This document shows, in pieces, positions 11,726 through 23,549 of a stretch of 64,000 nucleotides of DNA (its first letter is position 1; every line of letters starts with the position of its first letter). The stretch covers positions 28,311,450-28,375,449 of the forward strand of contig CM036764.1 of the NCBI GenBank assembly GCA_020796225.1, read 5' to 3'. The notes beneath the pieces were generated by a model. It worked only from the letters and a program-made list of their open reading frames with translations, was not told where the DNA came from and did no database searches. This DNA is from Arion vulgaris. Its lineage: Eukaryota; Mollusca; Gastropoda; Stylommatophora; Arionidae. The translations under genes were made by a program, and so were the position numbers.

Positions 11726-11965
11726 TGGGCAGCTAACATTTGAATGAGGAGTGCATTTAACTAGGGAGCAACCTGAATGACATCAGGACTCATTTCCCTC
11801 GAAATATAGCTGTTGCAGACTGAGCACCTGTAAGTATGACAGGAATGTTTTAACCACGGCTTAGTAACCAATAAACAAAAGTTAATAATCTAAATTTACA
11901 TTATACATTTGTTTCCACCTCCGTTTAATATTCTTTGCTTGCATTGTTTTATATTAAACTTTAAC

Positions 11966-12424
11966 ATTATCAGTTATCAGAGGACTATCATCATATCACT
12001 CCCGACTTGTCCATATGTGTTTCGATCTTCGCCTCAACAAATCCAGCAGCGTCCAGCGGCACAAAACGCCAGTTCGATGTTGATTAATGATTGCAAGATC
12101 GCCAAATGTGGCGCTGTAACAACAAAGAGGAACCCGAATAGCTGAGAATCATCGTATTGTTGAGTCACAGAGAAAACGAGCAGCGCGAAAAGACAGAGCA
12201 CACAACACGCACATGTCTAACCTTGATCATGTATGCCCCACCTGTGGTCGGGGATTCTGTTCTAGGATTGGACTCTACAGTCACCTCCGCACACACCAGA
12301 GAGGTGCAACAGTACACGTCTGAGATTGTTGTCATCATCGCTTGCGATGGACGGCTATTATTATTAATCAATCTCTTTGCATATTTGGTATGTCGTTCTT
12401 TACGGCCTGTAAAAATATTGATTA
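11966..12424 (-). mobile_element. LINE-i 3' end, interrupted by LINE-h
   Basis: The two outer parts (11966-12088 and 12363-12424) together match the uninterrupted LINE-i sequence at 34166-34340. The interruption falls inside TTGATTAATCAATC of the intact copy; a short ATTAAT (12083-12088, 12363-12368) is duplicated. Confidence 0.75.
12089..12362 (+). mobile_element. LINE-h 3' end nested in LINE-i
   Basis: Encodes the LINE-h carboxy terminus with intact zinc-finger spacing: CPTCGRGFCSRIGLYSHLRT then H (CxxC, HxxxH), preceded by an RKRAARK-like basic linker. It ends in CGATGGACGGCTATTATTATT, the LINE-h (ATT)n tail. Confidence 0.8.
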
Positions 12425-12438
12425 TGCTGTTAGTAAAC

Positions 12439-12474
12439 ATATATATATATACATAACATACACACACACACACA

Positions 12475-12511
<37 letters not shown>
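12439..12511. repeat. (TA)n-(CA)n-(TA)n microsatellite
   Basis: Alternating TA and CA dinucleotide runs. Confidence 0.95.
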
Positions 12512-12514
<3 letters not shown>

Positions 12515-12968
12515 GAACACATACACAATTAACGTCAAAGTTCAAAGTTCCGCTCTATGTGTATTCACACAATGACAATTGCCAGAGTTGGTGAACAGTT
12601 GACAAGCGACGAACGTTGCATGATGTCAGGACAATACGTTTTCATACAAGGTCAGATGAATTAAACATTTTATGTAGACCAGAGTAACGGCTTGCAAAAA
12701 CATACAGTTACTACTTACTATATGTCAAAAATTGGAAGATGCAGAACGATTGTGTATCAATGTATTGATCAGGTGAAAAATGAGCAGTAAAAGGGATCGT
12801 TCTAGCGTGATGATTACTTGTTTTTATAACGAAGTAAGCAAAAGAATACCGAAAAAGGAGGTGACATCTGGCAATAGAGTAGGGGAGATCAAACGTCTAG
12901 TCCTTTCAGAGATAAAAGAAAATCAAAGAGGTCTAATGTTCAAATTGCAAACGTTAAAGATCTCTTTA
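12512..12968. other. unassigned sequence
   Basis: No recognisable coding or repeat signature. Confidence 0.5.
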
Positions 12969-12977
12969 CAATTAAAC

Positions 12978-13236
12978 CTCTTCTTCTTCAAACTCTCCAT
13001 ATCGACAACTTGTTAATCACTCTTTGTGATTTGTATGTGATCTGAGCCTAAGATAGATTGTACATTGTGCCAGTTATGCGCCTACAAGTATGTCTACACA
13101 GCCAATTTATGCGATACTTTTTATTAACTAGGGTAGCTTCCCTATGTTCTACATCAGTCGACTCTTACAACATGCCTTTTAGGTAGTAGTGGTACTATTC
13201 GTTGCTCCCCTTGCGGTCCCAGGCACCACACGGGCG
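12978..13236 (-). mobile_element. SINE-A, copy 4
   Basis: Minus-strand SINE-A flanked by a perfect 9-bp duplication CAATTAAAC (12969-12977 and 13237-13245). About 259 bp, a good size standard for the family. Confidence 0.92.
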
Positions 13237-13245
13237 CAATTAAAC

Positions 13246-14684
13246 ATCGAAATAAAAGTTTTCTGAAATCGGCTATACAACCAAAGATTTGATATTTTAA
13301 AAGGTAAATTTAATTCATACCAAATCAGCCATCATGACACAACTAGGAGAGGAAACGGGAGCAGAATAAATGCTTGACTAAATCGGGTGTGCTTGGTCAA
13401 AGAACCGTAGTTATCTCAGCTTTACTGTAAATATTACACACAGTTCTTGCGACCAAACGCACAAATCACACAAAAATTACAAAGATTGGTTTATAATGTA
13501 GTTATACTACAGCGAACGACGACGTGCAACAACAGTAACAACAGTTGGCAATAGTTAACCTCATTGGATTGAAAGTAATTGGACGCAATAATAAAAAAAA
13601 GGGGGGCTGATGTCCAACAATAATGCCAGTGAAATAATAAAAATTATAACGCTCATAACTGTGAGCATTATAACATCAGCAATTTCTCAACAAACTACGC
13701 AGCTAATCGTATGGATATGTATTCTGACTACACAATAACCGTTGCTCGCAAACTGACTCACGCAGCAGTATCACAGTGAGACATACACTAATTTCCAACT
13801 ACACTCCCAAACAGATAGAATTCTTTGTCAATGAATACAAAATAACCCGCAGTGAAAACGGTATTGGTTACGCATAACCGATACAGAACCCGTAAGTGCT
13901 GATAAATTTTAATATTATTCCACCCATTTCGATCGCATATGACGCTGGAATCGAGAATTATAAAAACGAAAGAACAATACATCCTTAACTAAAATAAAAT
14001 GTCGGTATAAAACCAAACCCGCGCTAGTCAACAACGAATTAATATGATCAGAAACATCACAGATGTTGCTATATGCCAAAATTCAAGCCATCTTTCCCTG
14101 TCCTTATAACACTAATTGCTTTTTGGTAAATATATCGGGAGTAATAGAACAAAAGTAATGAATGATAATATTTTGTTAAGAAACAGCACAACAGCTGTCG
14201 AGTAATAAACTCTGAACACCCAGTAAGAGATGAGTGTGTTCTTCAAAATTCAGATCAAATACCTGGTCAAATACCTCGTATATAATACTCTTATATACAT
14301 TATGTACGTGTTCATATCGCTTATCTTTTTTTACCTTTGAGAAATCAATGTAGTTTTCCACTCAATTCGTGTGTGTATCACAATTACATTATCGCATTTC
14401 TCTTGTATACAAATGCTAATTTTGCTGTGTGTATGTAGTCTTATGTTCACAAATAGACGATGTAATATATTCTTTTGTTCACGGCCTCTCATTCGTGCGT
14501 TACGTTAAGAAGATGTCAGTCATTTTTACCGAGATACAATATATGTGTGTGTGCTTTCGCGCACGTAAGTGTATGCGTTCGCGTGTATGTGTGCGTTCTT
14601 GTATTCAGCAATCCTTTTCATGTTTTATGTATGTATAATTTACTTCTTAAGTTTGTATCTATCAATCAATCACTCAAAAGTCAT
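13246..14684. other. unassigned AT-rich sequence
   Basis: I see no conserved protein, terminal repeat or tandem array over these 1.4 kb. Short open frames are at background level. There is a CGTGTGTGTG-rich patch at 14540-14600. Confidence 0.5.
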
Positions 14685-14716
14685 GCCTGTCGTCGTAGGC
14701 GATCATGTCTCTCCAC

Positions 14717-14753
<37 letters not shown>

Positions 14754-15150
14754 CTCTGTGCAGGTAATCAGTTCTGGCGTCGATCTTTTGTCGAACCAAG
14801 ATGTCAAACAATCCAACAACTTCTCCCTCTGTCTTCCAGGATCTCTCCTCATTTCCTGAATTTCAAAATATTGTCACCTAATGTTCTAAGCCACCTCTTC
14901 ACATTATATGCCCGAAGAGTTTTGATTGTCTGATTCTTATTCTTTTGATAAGTTTTCTTTGTGTGCTGGCCTGATTTAAATCCTCATCATTTCTTAGCTC
15001 TTCTTTCTTCTTCTTCTTCTTCTTCTTCTTATCTTAGCTGTCCATGGAATTTTCAGCATTCTTCTGTAAAACCACACTGTGGCTTCCAGAGATCGTATTG
15101 ATTGTTTGTTCATTGTCCATGATTCGCTACTCGATAAGTATTGGTTCAAT
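14685..15150 (-). mobile_element. LINE-o 3' end with (GA)n and (GAA)n expansions
   Basis: Minus strand reads ESWTMNKQSIRSLEAT, then FYRRMLKIPWTAKI, and further on IRQSKLFGHIM and RGGLEH, the carboxy-terminal signature of a common LINE family (RRMLRIPWT, GHVMRRGGLEHL). A (CT/GA)n run at 14719-14751 and (CTT)n at 15003-15030 have expanded within the former reading frame. It ends at a GTAGGCGATCATG block also seen at 63140. Confidence 0.75.
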
Positions 15151-15154
15151 ATAG

Positions 15155-15307
15155 CACTGAAGTACTCGTTTCCGCAATGTCAAATAATATTGCCCATTCT
15201 TTCTACAATAAATAATTATTGGAAGCATTCACAAATATAAAGGACAGTTTTTTTAGACATGTGCAACAGTTATGTACAACACGAACAAATAATCAACAAG
15301 TCAATTC
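15155..15307. repeat. repeat K, copy 2
   Basis: Inverted match to 7313-7480. Function and class unknown. SINE-B abuts its right edge. Confidence 0.6.
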
Positions 15308-15415
15308 CGTAAATCTGAAGAACCTGTGGCTTTTCTGCCAGCCCGCAAAATTGAACCGCACTATGGACAGCTGCCCAGCGGGTCCAACGCGCTACGAACC
15401 CGTTGGGCAAGCGGC
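15308..15415 (-). mobile_element. SINE-B, 3'-truncated copy
   Basis: Minus strand carries the SINE-B tRNA-like head (TTCGTAGCGCGTTGGAC as A-box region, CGGTTCAATTTTGCGGG as B-box region) and the AAGCCACAGGTTC block, but stops before the tail seen in the full copies at 30961-31156 and 46878-47073. Confidence 0.7.
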
Positions 15416-15426
15416 CAAAAAATTAG

Positions 15427-15499
15427 TGGAGCTGACGGGGATCGAACCCTGCATCTCTCACATGCAAAGCGAGCGCTCTACCAAGTGAGCTACAGCCCC
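15427..15499 (-). tRNA. tRNA-Ala(UGC)-like sequence
   Basis: Minus-strand cloverleaf: acceptor GGGGCTG pairs with CAGCTCC (one G-U), D-stem GCTC/GAGC, anticodon stem CTCGC/GTGAG, loop TTTGCAT giving anticodon TGC, T-loop TTCGATC and discriminator A. The B box GGTTCGATCCC is perfect and a T6 run four bases downstream would terminate RNA polymerase III. However the base of the T-stem (CAGGG/CCCGT) has two mismatches, so it may be a pseudogene or a SINE-associated relic next to SINE-B. Confidence 0.5.
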
Positions 15500-16084
15500 T
15501 ATATTATTACATATCATTTATCACAACTTATTATCCATCTTTATCTTGGTCTTCCTATTTCAGTAGAATCTTAGTATATACAGATAGAACATTGTAGACT
15601 CTACATAATAGCCATCTGTAGCAGATGATGATGACAACGGAAGTGTTGCTCTCATGAGGAGTTCTATATCTGGAATTATGTCTTGTCGTTTGATGTTGAA
15701 CAATCTACAGAAACAACATGTGGGAAAGGGTTAAATTTTCTTGCATGTGTGATATACACTACACTGCCCATATCTCACTAACGTGCAACATGGTGCTGAG
15801 CAGTATGTTCGGGTAAACTGTAAGTTATGGAGCGACGCTTATTCCCTTCAGTTCACACACAGCAACAAACAGGCTTTCAGATGCAAACCTGGATTTGAAT
15901 ATTCTATTGTTGACCTCAGGGTACATGCTGGTCTCTATGTATATAATGTTTTCAAGATAGACGAAGGTATCCGCTTAGGAGAAGCTGGTGCTTAATATTG
16001 ATGACTGGGTGAAGTACTGCTCTAAATGGAACGGGCTGAAACATGACATCAGTTTTCCTAGTGTTAATGGTAAGATTAAACAGA
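15500..16084. other. unassigned sequence
   Basis: No recognised element. An open frame at 15783-15995 (70 codons) has no domain I know. Given the LINE-l fragments just downstream it may be degraded LINE sequence. Confidence 0.45.
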
Positions 16085-16890
16085 TCTCAGATCATAGATA
16101 ACATGTCCATGTAGGTCTGTATATCTTGCTCAGAGTTAGTAGAGAGAGCTCGCAGTCATCAGCAAACAACAAGGTTGAGATGACTGATTTATTCCCCTTG
16201 GTGAAGGATTTTAACCTTCTGAGATATGTCCTGTATCTACTCTTTGTCACATTTTCATCTCATTTCCAAAAGACATCCTTGATAATGACTGCAAATATCA
16301 CCCTTAAGACTGTCGGGGACATCAATAAGCCCTTCTTGGCGATTTCTCTCTCTCGCGCGATCGTTCTTAATCCGTTTTTACATTCTATTGTGATATATAA
16401 ACAGCCAAACATCAGAACAGGATGTACGTGCACAGCCTTCAGTACCAATTGGAGCTCAAGTACTTATCTTTCGGTGGTGTGTTCGATTTCAACCAGCGTT
16501 TGTGTACGGTTTGCTCTCCGCTAGCCTTTTGCTGTTCCCAGCCAAAACCCACAAGGCAGCAGACTGCTACTGTCTTTCAAGGCAGCGACCCGCAGACGAC
16601 CTGCCCTCCCGGGCTGATGAGCGTCATCTGCCCAGCTATACCAGTCTTGTTAATGGACTGCTTGGTTTGCCTACCGTCCAGTTTTGTGTACGGTTTGCTC
16701 CGCGTTTGCGATTTCAAAGTTATGGAAGATCTCTGACAGTTTCCACCATCGAGTACATGCGTCATCATGCCCTCGTGAAACTGTTGGACGATCTCACAGA
16801 TTTTGCCTGGACAGTCAAATTCTCCCATGAGCTTCCACATGCAGTCTCTACAGATCGTGTCGAAGTCTTCTCTGATCTGCAATGATCACA
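16085..16890 (-). mobile_element. LINE-l reverse transcriptase fragments
   Basis: Two pieces of one degraded reverse transcriptase. At 16705-16883 the minus strand gives REDFDTICRDCMWKLMGEFD followed by CPGKI and FHEGMM--VLDGG, equivalent to the AFDTV-R-GLWK---FGCP-K block. At 16085-16205 it gives STLLFADDCELS, the FADD catalytic motif. The region between is too decayed to read. No terminal features are visible. Confidence 0.7.
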
Positions 16891-17125
16891 CATGTATTGC
16901 TTCTTTGAATGTCACAAATTCTGTAATGAAACTATTATTTCAGTTAGTGAGAAATAGAGACGACTAATATTGTCGTCACTGGTGTCCATGCAGGATATGT
17001 TCTACAGAGATCTCCACAATAGAAGTCTCTATTTGAGTTTATATTTAAGATATACATTCTGAGAATGAACGAATACACATACTATTTCAGATTATATTAT
17101 GCCCTTTTTCTCTCTTGATCCCTGT

Positions 17126-17735
17126 CTAGACTGATGAACCAAATATTATCATAAATTTTGCTGTTGCTTTTAGGGACTCCGTCCCTCCGTACAGTTTCTC
17201 ATGAAGCTCTGTGTTATCAGGCCAAGTTTCTTTTCTCAAGGCTGCTAACAACTGGCAGTCTTGCAGTATGTGCTCTGCCGTTATGTCCGCCTTTTCACAG
17301 TGGCACAGGCTAGTTGTGCCAATTTTAAATTTGTTAAACATGTGGGCCCGGAGTATGTTATGGCCGGTACGGAGGCGGAATATGGCAACTTGTTCACTAC
17401 GGGACAGACAATACTATCCATCACTGCTGTTGTGTTGTGGGTGATATTTCGATCATTTTTTACTGTACTGCCAACCGATGGTTGTTCTGGCCTCCTCATA
17501 GCTGATCTCGTGATCAGTCTGCGGTAGTCGCGCTCCTTCTTTTGCTAGCCTGTCGACTTCCTCGTTACCGCTTCTGTTGCAGTGTGATGGTATCCATTGA
17601 ATGACCGTGCGTTTAAGTAAGTTTACTAGTACACAGAGGATCGCTTTCAGCTCATTAAGTTATGTTTTGGCTGCGCTTTTTAGTGCCGTGATGACCGACA
17701 GAGCATCGGTTAATAATGCCCTTACAAATCTGCTA
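17126..17735 (-). mobile_element. LINE-k RNase H and carboxy-terminal domain
   Basis: Minus-strand frames give an RNase H segment (LLTDALSVITALKSAAKT, later QWIPSHCNRSGNEEVDRLAK) and then the LINE tail FKIGTTSLCHCEKADITAEH with ILQDCQLL and ending GSSV. The RNase H domain shows the central D of TDALS and the final D of EVDRLA. Stops in the RNase H part show it is dead. This is the 3' end of an RNase H-bearing non-LTR element. Confidence 0.8.
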
Positions 17736-18433
17736 ACCCGAGATACATAATTCACATATCGCCCACATATGAGTCTTTGTCAACCCATAATGTAGGTAGA
17801 CAAATACTATACTCGATTATAACCGTTTTCTCTTCCATATTGCGGACGTGACTCGGTACGGGCTGAAACATACAACATTCAGATAGACACACGCCTTAGC
17901 CACTCGCTATAGGACCGACACGTCTTTGACTAATCAATCAACCAAGGGTGCTAAGATCTCGCAATTCAAGTATCACATAGTTTGAAAATCTCATGGAGAG
18001 TGCGTTGATCTTTTCGCTTGCTAGATGCATGGTATTCAAAGGGTCGATGTTTTGGTACGCTTGTGTGAATCCGAAAGAACACATTACTGGCTCGGCACCT
18101 CACTTCTCTATTCGACTGTAGACAATCGGTTTCCAACTAGGCGTACCCATGGGAGGGTACATGACGTGTTATTATGGGGATCGCAACAAAAAATCTGTAA
18201 TGGTGGGAAAACAATTCTGCGCAACTTATCTGAGAATGACATTCACCTATTTCAAAACGTGAGAATATTGTAAATTATTGACCGGTTTTAAAGTGTCCTT
18301 TTTTCAGGATTTCTTTCAATGTAGAAAAGAAAACAATTTGGACTGTATAACCCTTTTCTGAAGAACTTGTCAAAGAAGCTAAACTGAAATTTTTTTAAAG
18401 AGCAGTTAGTCGAACTTTCACCTAATTTATCCT
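17736..18433. other. unassigned sequence
   Basis: Nothing recognised; no long open frame. Confidence 0.5.
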
Positions 18434-18735
18434 ACCACGATGTATATTGGGGAATGCGGTATTATGGATGTATATGTCATTGCCCGCCGACACACGATGT
18501 ACATTGGGGAATGCGGTATTATGGATGTATATGTCATTGCCCGCCGACACACGATGGTTAATGTGGTCAACATGACGCCAGCCTCCTTTACTTCCCAGTA
18601 CATTCCCTGGTACCCAGTTGTGGCTGACCCGAACTGAGAGTCGTTACGCTCGGAAAAATATTCCACGTCCACTGTGGAATTGAACCCGGCCCACGCACCT
18701 AAGAAGCGAGTTCACTAACAACTACGCTACTGCCG
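18434..18735 (-). mobile_element. SINE-E, copy 1, with 57-bp duplication
   Basis: Minus-strand SINE-E: head ending at CTACTGCCGC, B-box region GTGGAATTGAACCC, TACCCAGTTG block, and GGCGGGCAATGAC near the tail. A 57-bp segment containing GGAATGCGGTATTATGGATG is present twice (18438-18494, 18495-18551). Confidence 0.75.
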
Positions 18736-18738
18736 CTC

Positions 18739-19068
18739 TATAATTTTAAAAGAAAGCATCTTATTACGTTCTGGGTAGATGTTCGTGATAAATACGAAGA
18801 GACCTGTGAGAAGGCACTCAAATACCTCTTGCCATTTAATAATATAGAATCAGGGGAGATAGTTTTGTTTTCTTACACCTTAAAACATAAGTATCGCAAC
18901 AAGCTTAATGCATGTCCGGATTAAAACAATTAGTCAGTTAATCAGTCAGTCAGTCAGTTACTCAATGGGTTAGTCAGTTAGTCAGTTACTCAATTAGTCA
19001 GTTTGTCATTTAGTCGGTCATCAGACAGTTAGTTAGTTACTTAGTTGGTTAGTTAGTTAGTTAAATGA
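18739..19068. repeat. CAGT/TTAG simple repeat tract
   Basis: From about 18929 to 19068 the sequence is a degenerate mixture of GTCAGTTA and TTAGTTAG units. The first 190 bp are unassigned. Confidence 0.8.
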
Positions 19069-20124
19069 CGGGTTACTTGTTCCCTGACTGTGGTATTAGT
19101 TAGCTGTGTGACTGGTATGTTGGTAAATCATGAACTCAGAAAGAGCGACAATTCATTCTTAGCAAACAATGCTATGCAAACCACTGTATCCGGAATTGAA
19201 AACCGCACAAAACTACGTAACTTATCAATAAACCAAACTTCATTTCCGTCATTCGTTGTCCCATCTTCCTGTACCATAAAGATTATAATAATCACTTGCA
19301 TTCCCTGCTCCATTTTCTATTCGCGTTGTTTTCTTTCCTATAGCAAGGCGAACAGTTGAAAAACGCTTAATCTCTCACCCTCTGCCATCTTTGTGTGACA
19401 TATCCGCCACCTGGCCGGGACTCTGGAAACGGAGACATTTGTCCTGAGTGAACCCATGCTGAAAATCGTAGCACGCCTGATTTCTGTCCTATACAGACCC
19501 CGAGACCGGGGCTCCATTAAAGAGTAGAAAAGCCACCCGACGCATAGCAACCGGAGACCTGGCTGGATCAGACCTAGTGAAAATAAGCACCGACGATTGT
19601 TAGCGTAAACTCCTGTACCAGACAGCTCAAGCAAGGGACGGATTCTCTTGCTTTCTCACGCGCTGTTTTCCGATTACTTGTTGTGAGTCTTTTCTGACCA
19701 TTTGCCTTCTTCAATTTATCCTTAAAGTATCTTGGTGTCAGTGATAGAAAACAAATAGTCCTGGAAAACACAGCTTGTCGTCACGTTCTGTTTTTGCTAC
19801 CTTGGTTCTGTTTGGATTCGTCGTATTGAAGAATCGAGCAGGGATTGAATAGCCGCTAAAAAGCAATAACAACCAGTTCAGCTAATAAAACAAATTCACC
19901 AAATAGTATTCACAAACCAAAATATGCCCCTCTGGGCACCGGAACCTTAATTTTAAACAAATAATACAACCACTGTTACGAAAACCGCATGTCGTCATAA
20001 GTGATAAACAAGGGGTGATAACTTGAACGTTCAGTATAAAAAAAGATAAAGTGAGGCGTAAAACATGTCCAGAAGGCAGAAAACGTAATAAACACAATGT
20101 GTGTTCGATCAATAGACCCAATGC
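19069..20124. other. unassigned sequence
   Basis: About 1 kb with a less AT-rich patch at 19375-19560. Open frames of 60 to 98 codons overlap on both strands and show no domain I recognise. Confidence 0.45.
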
Positions 20125-20904
20125 CAGTGGCGGCTCGTGATCAATTTTGTTTGTAGGGCCAAACAAATATTTTCAGAATAATCATGGTTTTGAGTTCGAT
20201 TATATTGTAGTATTTACGATTATTTGTTTATTCCGGGAAGTTACCTCCACTTTACTAAAATGAGCTATCCTATAATTAAGGTACAAAACTGAACACACCA
20301 AGTGACAGTGTTACTTACAAAAAAGTTGAGTACTTTACAATGTAGGTCACAACTCGTCAATTTATCTTAAAGTACATTATCGTACACTGATGTATATTGA
20401 TGTAACGGACAATTACCGTAAACTATTCTATCATGGTTAATAAATTATGTTTATTATTTTCAATTATTTCTATATATCATTAGGCATTTACGCACCCGGA
20501 GCAATTTTTATGCAAAAACCTATAACTGTGCACTGGCTTGACCGCGTAAGAATTTCCCTACTGAATGAATGAAAACCAAATACTTATCCGTACTAAAAAA
20601 AACCAGCTGAAGAGAGGTCAGAAGAGGTCGCTATGTTAACAGACGGTCTAAATAGAGCACATTTCTACTGGCCTTAAAAAATAGTGCGTTGGAAATTCGT
20701 GAAGTATACTAATTAGGGGAAAGCGCTGAATTTCAGACTGTATATGATATTATTTTAGGGTTATATATTCAACTTTCAAAGCTAATCAGAATCATATTAA
20801 AAGTAATAATTGTGAACAAATAATTTGTAGAATAATAAATACATGTTACACATTATTTTTGGTGGAGCACAGGACCACTGACCCGTAATGGCGAGCCGCC
20901 TCTG
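20125..20904 (+). mobile_element. hAT-1, 780-bp non-autonomous copy
   Basis: Starts CAGTGGCGGCTCGTGATCA and ends in the inverted counterpart GGCGAGCCGCCTCTG. Flanks CCCAATGC and CCAATTGC match at 6 of 8 bases, as expected for a decayed 8-bp hAT target duplication. No transposase frame is present. Internal blocks (TTTACGCACCCGGA, CACTGGCTTGACCGCGTAAG) recur in the copy at 48000-48976. Confidence 0.8.
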
Positions 20905-21196
20905 CCAATTGCAATTTACAGTTTACATACGAAAGATACAAGCAACAAAAGAAGATCAGTTAAAGGATGAAATGTGGGAGATGTCAACAACACGAGACAA
21001 ATTAGTACCACAAAAAGAAACTTCCGTACAATCCATACCAGCGCTATCCAACGTTTTTATATATTGGTTCGCAGCTCACTAATGACTGTGGAGACTTGGG
21101 CATAATGTCGCATTTGCTGTAAAAAAAATATTAATAATAGTAGCAATGCAATATTAATAGTAACATTATTTTTTTTTTTTTAATAATAGCGTGAAA

Positions 21197-21535
21197 ACCT
21201 AGTCCTCACTACAAGTTAAATTTGTTAATAATGTGCTAACCTAGTCCTCACTACAAGTTAAATTTGTTAATAATGTGCTAACCTAGTCCTCACTACAAGT
21301 TAAATTTGTTAATAATGTGCTAACCTAGTCCTCACTACAAGTTAAATTTGTTAATTATGTGCTAACCTAGTCCTCACTACAAGTTACATTTGTTAATTAT
21401 GTGCTAACCTAGTCCTCACTACAAGTTAAATTTGTTAATAATGTGCTAACCTAGTCCTCACTACAAGTTAAATTTGTTAATAATGTGTTAACCTAGTCCT
21501 CACTACAAGTTAAATTTGTTAATAATGTGCTAACG
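21197..21535. repeat. minisatellite, 42-bp unit, about 8 copies
   Basis: Units contain CCTAGTCCTCACTACAAGTT followed by AAATTTGTTAATAATGTGCTAA, with few substitutions, suggesting recent expansion. Confidence 0.95.
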
Positions 21536-21557
21536 CAAAACTAAATCCTACTGATAG

Positions 21558-21829
21558 TGCTCTTCTTCTTCTTTTTCAAACACTCCATCCATATCGACTA
21601 CGGGGAATCACTCTATGTGATTTGTACGTGATCTGACCCTAAGAGCAATAGTACGTTGTGCTAGTTACGCACCTACAAGTTGGCCAAAACAACCGATATC
21701 TGCGACACTTTTTATTTACTATGGTAGCTTCTCTAGGTCCTACATCAGTAGTCTCTTACGACATGTCTTGTAGGTCGCAGTGGTACTATTCTTTGCTTCC
21801 CTTGAGGGCCTTGGCACCACACAGGCGCT
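21558..21829 (-). mobile_element. SINE-A, copy 5
   Basis: Full-length minus-strand SINE-A with TTCTTCTTC tail at left. I could not find a clear target duplication. Confidence 0.85.
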
Positions 21830-21984
21830 ACTATTATTCAGAAACACATTTTTTTTTTAAGTTCTGATTAACGTTAAGGCTGGAGGAATACAATTTGACG
21901 CCAGTGATATAGTACACGCCGCTGTGATGGACATCGCTGATATATAACATGCATATATGATTGCTAGCGGAATATTATTAGAGC

Positions 21985-22165
21985 TGTGCGAACAAGACAA
22001 AATACACAACACCCGCACGTTCAACCTTGATCATGTAAAACCCACAAGTGGAAGAGGATTATATTCTAGAAATGTACTCTATACTCACCTCCGCACACAT
22101 CCGAGCGGTGCAACAACACACGTCTGCGGCTGTTGGCATCATCGCTTGCGATGGACGGCTATTAA
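21985..22165 (+). mobile_element. LINE-h 3' end, copy 3
   Basis: Matches the 12089-12362 copy through ACCTTGATCATGT, the zinc-finger region and CGCTTGCGATGGACGGCTATT. The first two cysteines have been lost by substitution. Confidence 0.7.
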
Positions 22166-22269
22166 TTAATTAGCCAACTATTCCAGACTAAAAGAATGCA
22201 GCCCGCTTCCTGCACTGGATGACGGCATAAATTGTGCATATTACGTATTTTATTGTACCAAGAAAGAAA

Positions 22270-22400
22270 GAAAACCCATGACTGGTGTCCTAACAACTCG
22301 GCCACCTGCCAAGCACGTTAAGTGTTAATTAAATTAGATCAAGAAGAAAAAAAAATTATGACCACTGTCCTAACAACTCGGCCACCTGCCATGCATGTTC
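22270..22400. repeat. tandem pair with tRNA-like A-box
   Basis: TCCTAACAACTCGGCCACCTGCC occurs at about 22287-22310 and 22367-22390; its complement TGGCCGAGTTGTTAGGA resembles a class II tRNA A-box region. Each is bracketed by TTTATTGTACC blocks. No B box or full cloverleaf is visible. Confidence 0.5.
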
Positions 22401-22635
22401 TATTTTTTATTGTACCGCGAAATAAATAAAAAAACGACCTGGGCTTTACTCACTCGTCATACTAGCAATTCTATTTTTTTGTTTAAATCGCTTGTAATTT
22501 TTTGTTTATTACACACAAATAATGTTACCCCCTAATTAATAGTTGCACTTAGAAATCAAAGCAGAGGTTATATTCAAAACTATAAATAGATCGTAAATTG
22601 ATAAATCAAATCGGGCTAAAGATTCATTTGTTAAA

Positions 22636-23263
22636 GCACCCGTGTGGTGCCGGGGCCGCAAGGAAGCAAAGAATACTACCAATGCGACCTACAAAGCATG
22701 TCGCAAGAGGCGACTGATGTAGGTCCTAGGAAGCTACCTAGTAAAAAAAAGCATAGCAGAAATCGGATGTGATGGCCTACTTGTAGGCGCATAACTGGCA
22801 CAAGTTACAATCGCTGTTAGACTCAGATCCCATATAAATCGCACAGAGTGGTTAATATAATAATAATATAATAATAATAATAAAGCACATAACCCGTTAG
22901 GATCGTAGGGGTGTCACTGTGAAGACAATAGCACAGAAAAGCACGTCATGAGTCTCTGTCTTCAACTCCTCGAACGAGTGTGGAGAAACTCTATCCTGAC
23001 CAGCTCTTGTTGTAACACCAGGATTTTCTCTGTCCACCTTTCCTTCTTCCACCCCCCAACTGTTCCTTGTAGGATAATCTTGGAGAGTGAACTATGTCTC
23101 ATCACATGTCCGAACCACCCAAGTTGATGCCTTTTCACGATTGTCAAGAGTGGCACTTGTCAACCAGCAAGGTTGTTTATTCGATCTCTTACATAAATGT
23201 TCGTGACAGGGCGATTCACAAGTGATCGATATGGAGCGTTTAAAGAAGAAGAGGTAGAAGAAG
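22636..23263 (+). mobile_element. SINE-A, copy 6, split by LINE-p
   Basis: Left part 22636-22853 and right part 23217-23263 form one SINE-A. The outer flanks carry a perfect 10-bp duplication ATTTGTTAAA (22626-22635 and 23264-23273), which proves the two parts belong together and that the middle was inserted later. Confidence 0.92.
22854..23214 (-). mobile_element. LINE-p 3' end nested in SINE-A
   Basis: Minus strand at 22962-23156 gives VKRHQLGWFGHVMRHSSLSK followed by ILQGTVGG, the GHVxRH-LSK-ILQGT signature of an RTE-type LINE carboxy terminus. A (TTA)n tail lies at its left edge (22854-22885). It is 5' truncated. Confidence 0.8.
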
Positions 23264-23351
23264 ATTTGTTAAAAAATAATACAAATGTCAAACTTACATC
23301 TAATTTTAATACCCATGTGAACAATAACAATATCACATTGATCTATGCACA

Positions 23352-23468
23352 AAATATCGGACTCAGTTCCATGGAGGAGATTGAGCGACTTGCCCAGGAT
23401 AGAGCGCTATGGAGAAATTACTTGCAGGCCCTATGTAACGTATAACGGTACGAGAGGAATTATTATTA
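23352..23468 (+). mobile_element. LINE-b 3' end, short copy
   Basis: Plus strand encodes LSSMEEIERLAQDRALWRNY then LQALCNV and ends GAGAGGAATTATTATTATG, the LINE-b tail. Only about 115 bp remain. Confidence 0.85.
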
Positions 23469-23549
23469 TGATGTTTGATCTATCAATGTATTGTGTTGCA
23501 TTATATTGTCCGCATTATATTTTTCACTGAACAATACCATTTGTTGAGT

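Noticed and set aside
12157..12473. Pair of 99-102 codon frames on both strands
   Set aside because: They overlap the LINE-h zinc-finger tail and a TA/CA microsatellite; the conserved finger lies in a different frame.
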